Shown: positions 8,426 to 16,105 of the stretch, one piece after another
Numbering within the stretch: position 1 is the first letter of the stretch
How the letters are laid out: each line of letters opens with the position of its first letter
DNA from: Rhizobiales bacterium Y(2018)
GTDB taxonomy: Bacteria > Pseudomonadota > Alphaproteobacteria > Rhizobiales > Aestuariivirgaceae
Direction of reading: 5' to 3'
Assembly: GCA_005502925.1 (NCBI GenBank)
Contig: SCPD01000005.1
Coordinates: 186,001 to 250,000, forward strand
DNA length: 64,000 nucleotides
Made by a program: the position numbers and the translations under genes
Notes under the pieces: generated by a model
What the model saw: only the letters and a program-made list of their open reading frames with translations
Told to the model about the DNA's origin: nothing
The model's database searches: none

Positions 8426-11400
8426 TTACGGAGAGGATCCGGCCGGGCTCAAAGCCAGGCATTTATCAGCCAGCTTCAGATATACAGGATCCGGCATCAC
8501 CACGAAATTCTCCAGGGCGGCAACGAACAGCTCGCGATAGATGGCCGACTTTTCCTCCTCCGACAGCAGAAAGACTGACAAATGATCTAGCTCGGGCCGG
8601 GCCCAGCCAAGGGTAGGATCAGGCTCGCCGCGGCGACGCAGGAACGCCACTTGCTTGGCAATGTGTGCTCCGAGCGCCTGGTCAAACCTCTTTCGCCTGG
8701 AAAGGCTCTCCCCGTGCAGACGGTAGTCGACCACCATATCAGGCAGATTAGCCAGCTTGAAACATTCATCCATGCGCAGCCAGAAATCCAAATCATTTGC
8801 AACCCCGAGTTGACGCCTCAGTCCGCCGCATGCTTCGAATGCCGCCTTGCGCATCATAGCGGTGGGATTGCCGATCGGGGGCACCGTGGTGTTGCGGAGT
8901 GCGGCGTGGCAGGCTTCGGACGTCAACGGATAGGTGAGCCTGGTCCCGGTGAGCCGGCCGTGAAGGTCTATGCACCGCATCTGACCGCCGATCACGGCAA
9001 TATCCTGGTTTTTCTCCAGAAAGGCGACCTGCAGCGCCAATCTGTCCGGCATCAGCACATCGTCATGATCGGCGCGAGCCAGCAGTTCAAAGCGTGCCTT
9101 GGCGCTGCCCGTGTTGAAGGCTACTGCCTCACCCCCGTTATCCTGATGGATGACCTGAATACGCGTGTCGACCCGGGCGTAGCTGTCGGCAATGGCTCCC
9201 GTCGCATCGCTCGACCCATCATTGACGATGATCAGCTCGAAATTTTCATGGGTCTGCAGCAAAACACTTTCGATCGCCTGCGCGAGATATGCCGCGCCAT
9301 TATAGACGGGAAGAACGACGGACACGCCCGGTGCCGCCGACTTGACCACCGGAGCGGGCGGCTGCCGCGCGCCGGATACCGGCGCCGTCCGGCTGAACAC
9401 GATGAGGTTCTGCCGATAGTGATTGTCGGCGCGCGGATCCTGCTTCAACACTGGGCGCAGGCAATCGACCGGCTTATAGCCACGCCTGGCGAACAGCGCC
9501 GCCCAGGAGGCACGCAGCCGATTGTAGTCGATTGCGCCCTCAGCGGGCGGCCGCGCAAAGACAAAAACGACGACGGGGGCAATACGGGTGAGCTCCGCGA
9601 CATGCTGCTCGGCAAGCGCCAGCGTCGAAACGCCGTCCGTTTCAAAACTGCAAACCAGCTCACAGGATTGGTCGGGCCTATGCCTTTGCCGATCATCCGC
9701 CGAAGCGATGCCATAGTGAGCGAACTCCCCTGCCCAAAGTCCGGCGCGGCGCCCTCGGCATGATACCGAATCGAAAATGAACTTGTCGAGCAAGACCGGC
9801 ACGACGGCCTCGGCCACGAAGCGTAAGCGTGCTTCGTTCAGATCATACGGCTCGTCATCCTCGAAACTGTCCGGTCTCGCAGGCGGTGTATCATTCGCCG
9901 CTTCCGCCGCCAGCTCTTTCCTGATGGCCGCGAAGATATTGTCAGCCTTGCGCCGGCCCAGGAGCTCACGAAAATGATCCTGCATCTGTGAGGTATCCCA
10001 GCCGATTTCCCCAAAACCGATGAGATAGTTACGGATCCGGTCGTCCCATTTGTTGGGGTAGGGTATTCCCATCGGCCGGCCAAAACGATGCACCCAACGC
10101 AATGACGGCAGGCACAAAGTGCGACCGCCCCCTTGGCGGAATCTCTCATGCACATAGCCCTCCTCGCCGCCAAACCCGCGGAAGGCCGGATTGAATCCGC
10201 GCCAGGCTTCGCGGCGGCAGGCAAAGACGCCTAGACCCTGGAAGAGAATGTCGAAAGGTGGTCCGTCGATATCCTCACCGGCAGGATCATGGTCCCATTT
10301 ACCAAACATGCCGTTCCACCAATCTTCCGACCAATGCGTGCTGATGCGGGCGAGATCATCGTAGACCAGGGGTCCCTGGATCAGGTCAATGCTGGACGGC
10401 ACACTGCGGAAATAGTCGATGAGTTTTCTGAGGCTGCCCGGCGCAAACAGAACATGGCAATCCATGGACAGGACGAATTCGCCGTCCGCTTCGCTGATGA
10501 CGCGGTACTTCATGGCCGTTCCCGTCATGTCGCCGGCGGGAATGTAACGCAGGTTGGGAACGTGCCTTTCGAGGTCCTTCAGCGCTGCGGCACATGGACC
10601 ATCTGGGTGATTGTCGATGATGACAAACTCTACTTCGTCGAGAATCTCCGGATGGTAGAGGCGGATCGCCTGCAAGCTGAAATAGACGCCGTCATAATCG
10701 TCATAGGTCGCCATCCCGATGGTCATGAAGGGCGAGAACATTCGTGTGCTGCGTTCCGGAATGGGATATTTGCGCGCCGACGCGGGTTCCGGCTGCGCGA
10801 TGTTCGAAACGAAATGGTCGAACGCTTTGGGCGATAATTTTTCGTCGATCACGAGCTTGACGAGGCGATCGAGCAGACCCTCGAGCTCCTTGTGGCGGGA
10901 ATAGGTGACGGCAATGGCCGGAATGGTCCGCGCCATCTCGATATACCAGTAGTCGGCGCCGCCAGCGGTTGCGGCCGGTGATACCAATTGCTCCTTGATG
11001 AGGCGTGCCGCGTCGAAGGCATCGAGCTTGTCGAGACGCGGTTCCGCATGGGGATCATGGCGGGGAAAGATCAGCATCCGGCAAGGATGCGGTTCATTAG
11101 CCGCACGCCAGGACTCCTTGACGCCGACATGGATGCGATCGCCAGTCCGCGCCATCGGCGCGGTGCTGAATTCGCTCAGCGCAACGAGATGATCGGCGGC
11201 ATCGGCAGTGAAAGTGAAGGGCGCCGGATAGCCGGCAAGCGCCCCTGTGGCATCGACGACGGCGACCCGGTCGTCGCCGATGAGGGCGAAACCTTTCTCG
11301 ACGAACCACGCGGCGAGCGACGATTTGCCGGAACGCTCGGGGCCTGCGATGAGGACGGCGCCGTCACCCCAGCTCACCGCGGCGGCGCGCAGCACCGGAA

Positions 11401-11665
11401 CGCCGGCCCTCTCCGTCAGGCGGTCCGCGACCGAGGCGAGCAGGCGATTGAGCAAGGCACCACGTTTCAATCCGCCTTCACGCGGAGCGCCATGGCCTTG
11501 CAAGGAGTAGCTGCGATCGGCCTCCTCGCCGACGATGATCCGCTCATCGATCCCGGCGACCGGCGCTTCGCTCTTCAGGCTGGTGAGAAGCCCATCGCCG
11601 AGCAGGTGATCGGGCAGCTCAATGGCGACGGTATGGTGTCCCAACCGGACGACGACTTCATTCAT
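8426..11665 (-). CDS. Four-module fusion: HprK-like P-loop / GalNAc-T-like GT / degenerate methyltransferase / GT2
   Basis: Cytoplasmic-looking protein of 1079 residues in four parts. (1) Residues 1-290 resemble the HPr kinase/PEPCK fold, with P-loop GPERSGKSS (108-116) and IGDDRVAV (129-136). (2) Residues 310-560 are a glycosyltransferase with DCH at 402-404 (a DxH motif) and GGEEGYVHERFRQGGG (499-514) followed by LP..RWVHRFGR, a pattern that recalls polypeptide GalNAc-transferases. (3) Residues 610-760 resemble a SAM methyltransferase whose Gly-rich loop is degraded. (4) Residues 780-1060 are a GT2 domain with VSVVLPVYNG and ADHDD (865-869). It lies 73 bases after a LysR gene and 225 bases before the outer-membrane protein gene. 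A role in glycosylating a protein or surface glycan is inferred. Confidence 0.75.
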   Translation of the reverse strand: MNEVVVRLGHHTVAIELPDHLLGDGLLTSLKSEAPVAGIDERIIVGEEADRSYSLQGHGAPREGGLKRGALLNRLLASVADRLTERAGVPVLRAAAVSWGDGAVLIAGPERSGKSSLAAWFVEKGFALIGDDRVAVVDATGALAGYPAPFTFTADAADHLVALSEFSTAPMARTGDRIHVGVKESWRAANEPHPCRMLIFPRHDPHAEPRLDKLDAFDAARLIKEQLVSPAATAGGADYWYIEMARTIPAIAVTYSRHKELEGLLDRLVKLVIDEKLSPKAFDHFVSNIAQPEPASARKYPIPERSTRMFSPFMTIGMATYDDYDGVYFSLQAIRLYHPEILDEVEFVIIDNHPDGPCAAALKDLERHVPNLRYIPAGDMTGTAMKYRVISEADGEFVLSMDCHVLFAPGSLRKLIDYFRSVPSSIDLIQGPLVYDDLARISTHWSEDWWNGMFGKWDHDPAGEDIDGPPFDILFQGLGVFACRREAWRGFNPAFRGFGGEEGYVHERFRQGGGRTLCLPSLRWVHRFGRPMGIPYPNKWDDRIRNYLIGFGEIGWDTSQMQDHFRELLGRRKADNIFAAIRKELAAEAANDTPPARPDSFEDDEPYDLNEARLRFVAEAVVPVLLDKFIFDSVSCRGRRAGLWAGEFAHYGIASADDRQRHRPDQSCELVCSFETDGVSTLALAEQHVAELTRIAPVVVFVFARPPAEGAIDYNRLRASWAALFARRGYKPVDCLRPVLKQDPRADNHYRQNLIVFSRTAPVSGARQPPAPVVKSAAPGVSVVLPVYNGAAYLAQAIESVLLQTHENFELIIVNDGSSDATGAIADSYARVDTRIQVIHQDNGGEAVAFNTGSAKARFELLARADHDDVLMPDRLALQVAFLEKNQDIAVIGGQMRCIDLHGRLTGTRLTYPLTSEACHAALRNTTVPPIGNPTAMMRKAAFEACGGLRRQLGVANDLDFWLRMDECFKLANLPDMVVDYRLHGESLSRRKRFDQALGAHIAKQVAFLRRRGEPDPTLGWARPELDHLSVFLLSEEEKSAIYRELFVAALENFVVMPDPVYLKLADKCLALSPAGSSP

Positions 11666-11738
11666 CTACACATTTGCCCTTCACCTGCCCGGGCCGGATG
11701 CTATGGCATGACGCCGCGCCCGTCGAGGGGAAGCCATT

Positions 11739-12635
11739 TTACAGCGCACCTTCATACGCCAGCGCCGCGGCGATGCATTCGATGAGCATGCGCACACGGC
11801 GCGGCTGCACGCGGCTGGGCGGGAAGACGATCTGCAGGGCAGTGCTGCCGGCGGCGTATTCCTTGAGCAGCTCGACCAGTGCGCCCGTTGCGAGATCCTC
11901 GTCGATGTCCCGGATCGATTTCAGCGCGACGCCGCGGCCTTGCTTGCACCATTGCCGAACGAGCCCGCCGTCATTGGCGATGCGCCGGCCTTGGACCGAG
12001 ACCCGCTCCAGGCGGCCAGCGATGAGGAATGGCCAGCGGCGGTCGATATTCTGGCCGAAGCGCATGAGGATGCAGTCATGCTGCGCGAGGTCGTGGGGAT
12101 GAGCCGGCGCGCCATGCCTGGCCAGATAGCCGGGCGCCGCGCAGACGATGCGCCGGTTTTCACCTAGGGGTATCGAGCGCAGGCTGCTGTCGGCGAGCAC
12201 GCCATGCCTGATTCCGAAATCCAGGCCCTGGCCGACGAGATCGACATAGCCATCTGTCAGGTTGAGATCGACCGTCACGGCGGGGTGCTCGGCGAGGAAG
12301 GCGTCGATGACCGGCACGATGCGGCGGCGGCCGAGATCTTCGGGCGCGCTGAGGCGGATCGGGCCTGATATCCGTTCGGCACCGTGCTTGACCAGGCTGT
12401 CCAGGTCCTCCGCCTCGGCCAGCAGCCGGCGCGCGCCCTCGACCAGAAGCCGCCCTTCGTCGGTGAGACTGATCGCGCGTGTGGTTCGCTTCAGAAGCGT
12501 CACACCATAACGACGCTCCAGCGCCATCAGGCGTTCCGAGACGGTGGCCGGCGACAGCCCGATTTCCCGCCCGGCGGCGGCGAGCCCGCCTTTTTCGACA
12601 ATACGCAGGAAAAGCGCGAGATTATCGAGAAGCAT
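11739..12635 (-). CDS. LysR-family transcriptional regulator
   Basis: Regulator of 298 residues. The N-terminal winged helix (MLLDNLALFLRIVEKGGLAAAGREIGLSPATVSERLMALERRYG, first 20 shown in part) is followed by a periplasmic-binding-like effector domain. It belongs to the common AaeR/CrgA-like branch (ALERRYGVTLLKRTTRAISLTDEG). It is divergent from an NADPH-dependent oxidoreductase gene across a 91-bp gap containing a perfect palindrome, so it most likely controls that gene and itself. The effector cannot be read from sequence. Confidence 0.88.
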   Translation of the reverse strand: MLLDNLALFLRIVEKGGLAAAGREIGLSPATVSERLMALERRYGVTLLKRTTRAISLTDEGRLLVEGARRLLAEAEDLDSLVKHGAERISGPIRLSAPEDLGRRRIVPVIDAFLAEHPAVTVDLNLTDGYVDLVGQGLDFGIRHGVLADSSLRSIPLGENRRIVCAAPGYLARHGAPAHPHDLAQHDCILMRFGQNIDRRWPFLIAGRLERVSVQGRRIANDGGLVRQWCKQGRGVALKSIRDIDEDLATGALVELLKEYAAGSTALQIVFPPSRVQPRRVRMLIECIAAALAYEGAL

Positions 12636-12645
12636 TCTTCGTATT

Positions 12646-12666
12646 TTCCGAATTATGATTTCGGAA
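12646..12666. promoter_or_regulatory. Putative LysR operator
   Basis: Perfect 7-bp inverted repeat TTCCGAA-N7-TTCGGAA in the AT-rich gap between the divergent LysR and oxidoreductase genes. Size and placement suit a LysR-type binding site of the T-N11-A class. The assignment rests on position and symmetry only. Confidence 0.5.
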
Positions 12667-12726
12667 TTTAGCGAATTTTACAGCCTGATCGCAATATCTA
12701 TAAAGTCGCCGCATCAGGAGAGTCAC

Positions 12727-13737
12727 ATGAAAGCCGTGGGTTTCACCCGTTATCTGCCGATCACCGATCCCGCCTCCCTGCTCGACATCGAATTGCCGAA
12801 GCCGGAGGCAACGGGCCATGACATTCTGGTCGCGGTGAAGGCGGTCGCGGTCAATCCGGTCGACACCAAGGTGCGCGCGCCCAAGGACAAGGTGGAGGCG
12901 AGCCCGCGGGTGATCGGTTATGACGCCGCCGGCATCGTCGCCGCCATCGGCGCGGACGTCACGCTGTTCAAGGTCGGCGACGAAGTCTACTACGCCGGCG
13001 ATATTACCCGCCCGGGCACCAACCAGGAATTCCATCTCGTCGACGAGCGCATCGTCGGACGCAAGCCGAAGTCACTGTCCTTCGCCGAAGCGGCGGCCCT
13101 GCCGCTCACCACCATCACCGCTTACGAATCGTTCTTCGACCGCCTGCGCATCGATCGCAACGGCGCCGACGCCGGCAAATCGATCCTGATCATCGGCGGC
13201 GCCGGCGGCGTGGGTTCGATCGGCATACAGCTCGCCAAGCGCGCCGGCCTCGTCGTCATCGCCACCGCGTCACGGCCGGAGACGATCGCCTGGGTCGAAG
13301 AGCTCGGCGCCGATCATGTCGTGAACCACCGCCAGCCGCTGGCCCAGCAAGTGAAGGCGCTCGGCCACGAGCAGGTCGACTATGTCGCCATCTTCAACGA
13401 CATGCGGCATTGGCCGGACGCCGTCGAGCTGATCCGTCCGCAAGGTGCCATCGTGACGATCGACGACACCCACCATCCGATGCCGATGGATCGGATGAAG
13501 ACCAAGGCGGCGAGCCTGCATTGGGAGCTCATGTTCACGCGCGCCATGTTCAAGACGCCGGACATGATCGAGCAGCATCGCCTGCTTTCCTTCGTGGCCG
13601 ATGAGATCGATGCCGGGCGCCTGCGCAGCACGCTCGCGCACGTGCTTGCGCCGATCAATGCGTTGAATATGCGCGAAGCGCACCGTCTCGTCGAAACCGG
13701 CGCCGCCAAGGGCAAGGTCGTCATCGAAGGATTCTGA
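12727..13737 (+). CDS. Zinc-type alcohol dehydrogenase-like / quinone oxidoreductase (MDR family)
   Basis: NADPH-dependent medium-chain reductase of 336 residues related to quinone reductases (COG0604-type, YogA/ZADH-like). The N-terminal GroES-like domain contains VGYDAAGIV-type residues, and the nucleotide-binding fold shows IIGGAGGVGSIGIQLAKRAG around residue 155. The Cys/His residues of zinc-dependent enzymes are not evident, so it is probably zinc-free despite the common family name. The start follows CAGGAGAG and the signature MKAVGF. Being divergent from a LysR gene suggests induction by a reactive carbonyl or quinone substrate. Confidence 0.85.
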   Translation: MKAVGFTRYLPITDPASLLDIELPKPEATGHDILVAVKAVAVNPVDTKVRAPKDKVEASPRVIGYDAAGIVAAIGADVTLFKVGDEVYYAGDITRPGTNQEFHLVDERIVGRKPKSLSFAEAAALPLTTITAYESFFDRLRIDRNGADAGKSILIIGGAGGVGSIGIQLAKRAGLVVIATASRPETIAWVEELGADHVVNHRQPLAQQVKALGHEQVDYVAIFNDMRHWPDAVELIRPQGAIVTIDDTHHPMPMDRMKTKAASLHWELMFTRAMFKTPDMIEQHRLLSFVADEIDAGRLRSTLAHVLAPINALNMREAHRLVETGAAKGKVVIEGF

Positions 13738-13783
13738 CGCGCCGATGGCTGCCGGCCGAATCGATCAGCCGCGGCGCCAGGTT

Positions 13784-14131
13784 TCAGCGACCGCAGGCGC
13801 GCCGAAATTCGGCTGTTGCACGCGAAACCCCGGAGATCATTTTGCGTGCCTGCCTACGATCGCGCGCCGTTGCCATCGTGCATTTGGGGTTCCGCTGAAT
13901 CCATGAGCTGGCCTTGCGAAGTGACGCGAGCAGAGGCCGACCGGCACGGCACATATCTTTGACCCTGGCGTTCTCAAAACGATAAAGGTTGGTGTTGAGC
14001 TGCTTCATCAGCGGGCTGAATTCGCGCCACTGAGCGGCGGTACATTGGCTGGCTGCCGACGCCGGAGAAAGCGAAGAGGTTGCAAGGATGGCGACTACAA
14101 CCAATGGCGTGAGTCGAAGGCAAAATCTCAT
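13784..14131 (-). CDS. Small secreted four-cysteine protein of unknown function
   Basis: I do not recognise this family. From the start at 14131 the product is 115 residues: a signal peptide (MRFCLRLTPLVVVAILATSS..ASA) and a basic mature part of about 90 residues with four cysteines (SQCTA, DMCRAG, PKCTM, RACGR) that could form two disulfides in the periplasm. An upstream in-frame ATG at 14200 would place residues before the signal peptide and is less likely. Codon use matches neighbours, so it is probably a real gene. It lies alone between the oxidoreductase and a ubiH-like gene. Confidence 0.6.
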   Translation of the reverse strand: MRFCLRLTPLVVVAILATSSLSPASAASQCTAAQWREFSPLMKQLNTNLYRFENARVKDMCRAGRPLLASLRKASSWIQRNPKCTMATARDRRQARKMISGVSRATAEFRRACGR

Positions 14132-14251
14132 GGCATCCCCAGTCGTCAAAAAGTTGCTCAATATCATCGACGATTCCCACAGCGGCGATGCCGAGGTCAA
14201 GACCTAAGGGGGTTCCTCTCGCACGAAAAGTGCCCCAATGTTGCATTTTTA

Positions 14252-14282
14252 CAATGCATCCCGGCTTTCACCAGGATGACGG
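14252..14282 (+). repeat. 31-bp palindromic repeat, copy 1 (degenerate)
   Basis: Starts CAATGCATCCCGGCTTTC and ends GGATGACGG. It matches the repeat at 56915 except for a few changes, one of which breaks the stem (CACCAGG instead of CGCCGGG). It lies downstream of the ubiH-like gene in an intergenic gap, as the other copies do. Confidence 0.6.
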
Positions 14283-14289
14283 GCTAAAG

Positions 14290-15525
14290 CTAGACAGCCT
14301 CGCCCTGCAACAGCTTGGGCAAACGTCCCGTCTCACCCGCCGCTTCGCGCATGAAGAAGCCCTTGAGCGCGTCGAGGCTGCCGGCGACGCGCAGGCCCAT
14401 GCCGCGAATGGCCCGGAGCGCGGAGTTGTCGTTGGAGAACAGCCGCGTCAGGCCGTCGGTCGCCATCGCCGTCATCGCCGTGTCGAAACGGCGCCAGCGC
14501 GCATAGGTTTCGAGCACCGCATCCGAGCCGGGATCGAGCCCGAGCTTCACCGCTTCGGCGACGCTTTCGGCGAGCGCCGCCACATCGCGCAGGCCCAGAT
14601 TGAAGCCTAAGCCCGCGATAGGATGGATGACATGCGCCGCATCGCCGATGAGCGCCAGCCTTTCGCCGGTGAAGGACTGGGCGATCTGCATCGACAACGG
14701 ATAGGCATGGCGGGGACCGGCGATGCTGATCTCGCCGAGATGGCCGCCGAAGCGGCGCGACAATTCGGCAAGGAAGCCGGCGTCATCGAGCTCCATGATG
14801 CGCTGCGCCTCGGCGCTGCGCTCGGTCCAGACCAGCGAGCTGCGGTTCTGCGGCAAGGGCAGGATGGCGAAGGGGCCTGAGGGCAGGAAGTGCTCCTCGG
14901 CGCGGCCATGATGCGGCCGCTCATGCGCGACGGTGGTGACGATGCCGGTCTGGTCGTAAGCCCAGCCATAGGTCGCGATCCCGGCCGCCTTGCGGGCGGG
15001 CGACGCGCGACCATCGGCGGCGACGAGCAGTGACGCCCTGGCCCCTTCGCCCGTCTCCGTCGTGACGCGGGCAAGACCCGGTCCGAATGTGTAGGATGCG
15101 ATGCGCGTGCCGGTCTTGAGCCGCACATGGGGCGATGCGAGCGCCGCATCGAGCAGCGCGCCATAGAGATGGCGATTCTCGACCATGAAGGCGGAAGCCG
15201 CCCCGCCATGATCCTCTTCGCCGAAATGCAGCAGCGCCGGACGGGTCTCGGCGCCGAGCTTGGCGTCGGTGACGATGATGTCGCGCATCGGCTCGGCATG
15301 GGGCGCGATCGTCTCCCATACGCCGAGCGCCTCGAGCATGCGCCGCGACGAGGCGGTGATGGCCGAGGCGCGGCCGTCGAATGTGTCGCGCGCGAATTTG
15401 GTCGGATCGGCCTGGTCGAGAATCAGGATGTCGAGCGGCGTGCGCGCTTTGGGGCCCGCCAGAGCCACGGCGGCCGCGAGCCCGTTGAGGGCGGCGCCGG
15501 CGATGAGGATATCCGCTTTGTCCAT
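14290..15525 (-). CDS. UbiH/UbiF-family FAD-dependent hydroxylase (probable ubiquinone biosynthesis)
   Basis: Flavin monooxygenase of 411 residues. It has an N-terminal FAD-binding Rossmann segment (ILIAGAALNGLAAAVALAG), a central ADGRASPAR (DG motif) and the hallmark GDAAHVIHPIAGLGFNLGLRD near residue 290. These mark the UbiH/UbiF/Coq6 family, which hydroxylates the ubiquinone ring. Alphaproteobacteria often use broader-specificity members (UbiL/UbiM type), so which ring position is modified is not readable. It is divergent from glnK across 219 bases. Length and motifs are intact. Confidence 0.88.
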   Translation of the reverse strand: MDKADILIAGAALNGLAAAVALAGPKARTPLDILILDQADPTKFARDTFDGRASAITASSRRMLEALGVWETIAPHAEPMRDIIVTDAKLGAETRPALLHFGEEDHGGAASAFMVENRHLYGALLDAALASPHVRLKTGTRIASYTFGPGLARVTTETGEGARASLLVAADGRASPARKAAGIATYGWAYDQTGIVTTVAHERPHHGRAEEHFLPSGPFAILPLPQNRSSLVWTERSAEAQRIMELDDAGFLAELSRRFGGHLGEISIAGPRHAYPLSMQIAQSFTGERLALIGDAAHVIHPIAGLGFNLGLRDVAALAESVAEAVKLGLDPGSDAVLETYARWRRFDTAMTAMATDGLTRLFSNDNSALRAIRGMGLRVAGSLDALKGFFMREAAGETGRLPKLLQGEAV

Positions 15526-15692
15526 GCCGACCAGAAGCCACCGCGGGGCCGGATCGTCAAGCCATCGATCTCTGCTTAATTTTTAGCCTTACATGAGATT
15601 TTGCACGATAATTCATCATCATCCATCGGCTGACTCCCGGTCATCCCGTAAAATATATAGCATTATCAATTGGATACCTGATCTCCGGAATC

Positions 15693-15708
15693 TGGCATGG
15701 AACTTGTT
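15693..15708 (+). promoter_or_regulatory. Sigma-54 (-24/-12) promoter of glnK-amtB
   Basis: TGGCATGGAACTTGTT matches TGGCACGN4TTGCW with two changes and exact spacing (GG at 15694, TG at 15706). It lies 36 bases before the glnK start. Nitrogen-limitation control by RpoN/NtrC is known for this operon in related bacteria. Confidence 0.75.
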
Positions 15709-15744
15709 TTGTCTGCTGCGCCGCAACATCAGGGAGATGGGCGC

Positions 15745-16083
15745 ATGAAGTACATAATTGCCGTCGTCAAACCACATAAGCTCGACGAGGTCCGCGAGGC
15801 CTTGGCCTCGATCGGCATACAGGGAATTACCGTCACCGAAGTCAAAGGCCATGGCCGCCAGGGCGGCCATACCGAGTTCTATCGCGGCGCCGAATATGCC
15901 GTGACCTTCGTTCCCAAAGTGAAGATCGAGATCGCCGTCGATAAGGCGCTCAGCGCCCGCGTCGTCGAGACCATCCGCAAGGCCGGTGAAACCGGCCAGA
16001 TCGGTGACGGCAAGATCTTCGTGCTCCCGCTCGAGGAAGCGGTGCGCATCCGGACCGGCGAGGTCGGCACCGATGCGCTGTGA
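15745..16083 (+). CDS. glnK: Nitrogen regulatory protein P-II (GlnK)
   Basis: PII signal protein of 112 residues that senses 2-oxoglutarate and ATP/ADP and, in its unmodified form, blocks the ammonium channel. The T-loop is intact, with the uridylylation target Y51 (RGAEY). The C-terminal B/C-loop signature TGQIGDGKIFVLPLEEAVRIRTGE is clear (shown in part: GDGKIFVLPLEE). The start at 15745 follows AGGGAGA; upstream in-frame codons lie within the promoter. It is 22 bases ahead of amtB, the usual glnK-amtB operon, behind a sigma-54-type promoter. Confidence 0.95.
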   Translation: MKYIIAVVKPHKLDEVREALASIGIQGITVTEVKGHGRQGGHTEFYRGAEYAVTFVPKVKIEIAVDKALSARVVETIRKAGETGQIGDGKIFVLPLEEAVRIRTGEVGTDAL

Positions 16084-16105
16084 GGCTCAAGGGGAGGATT
16101 TTCAT

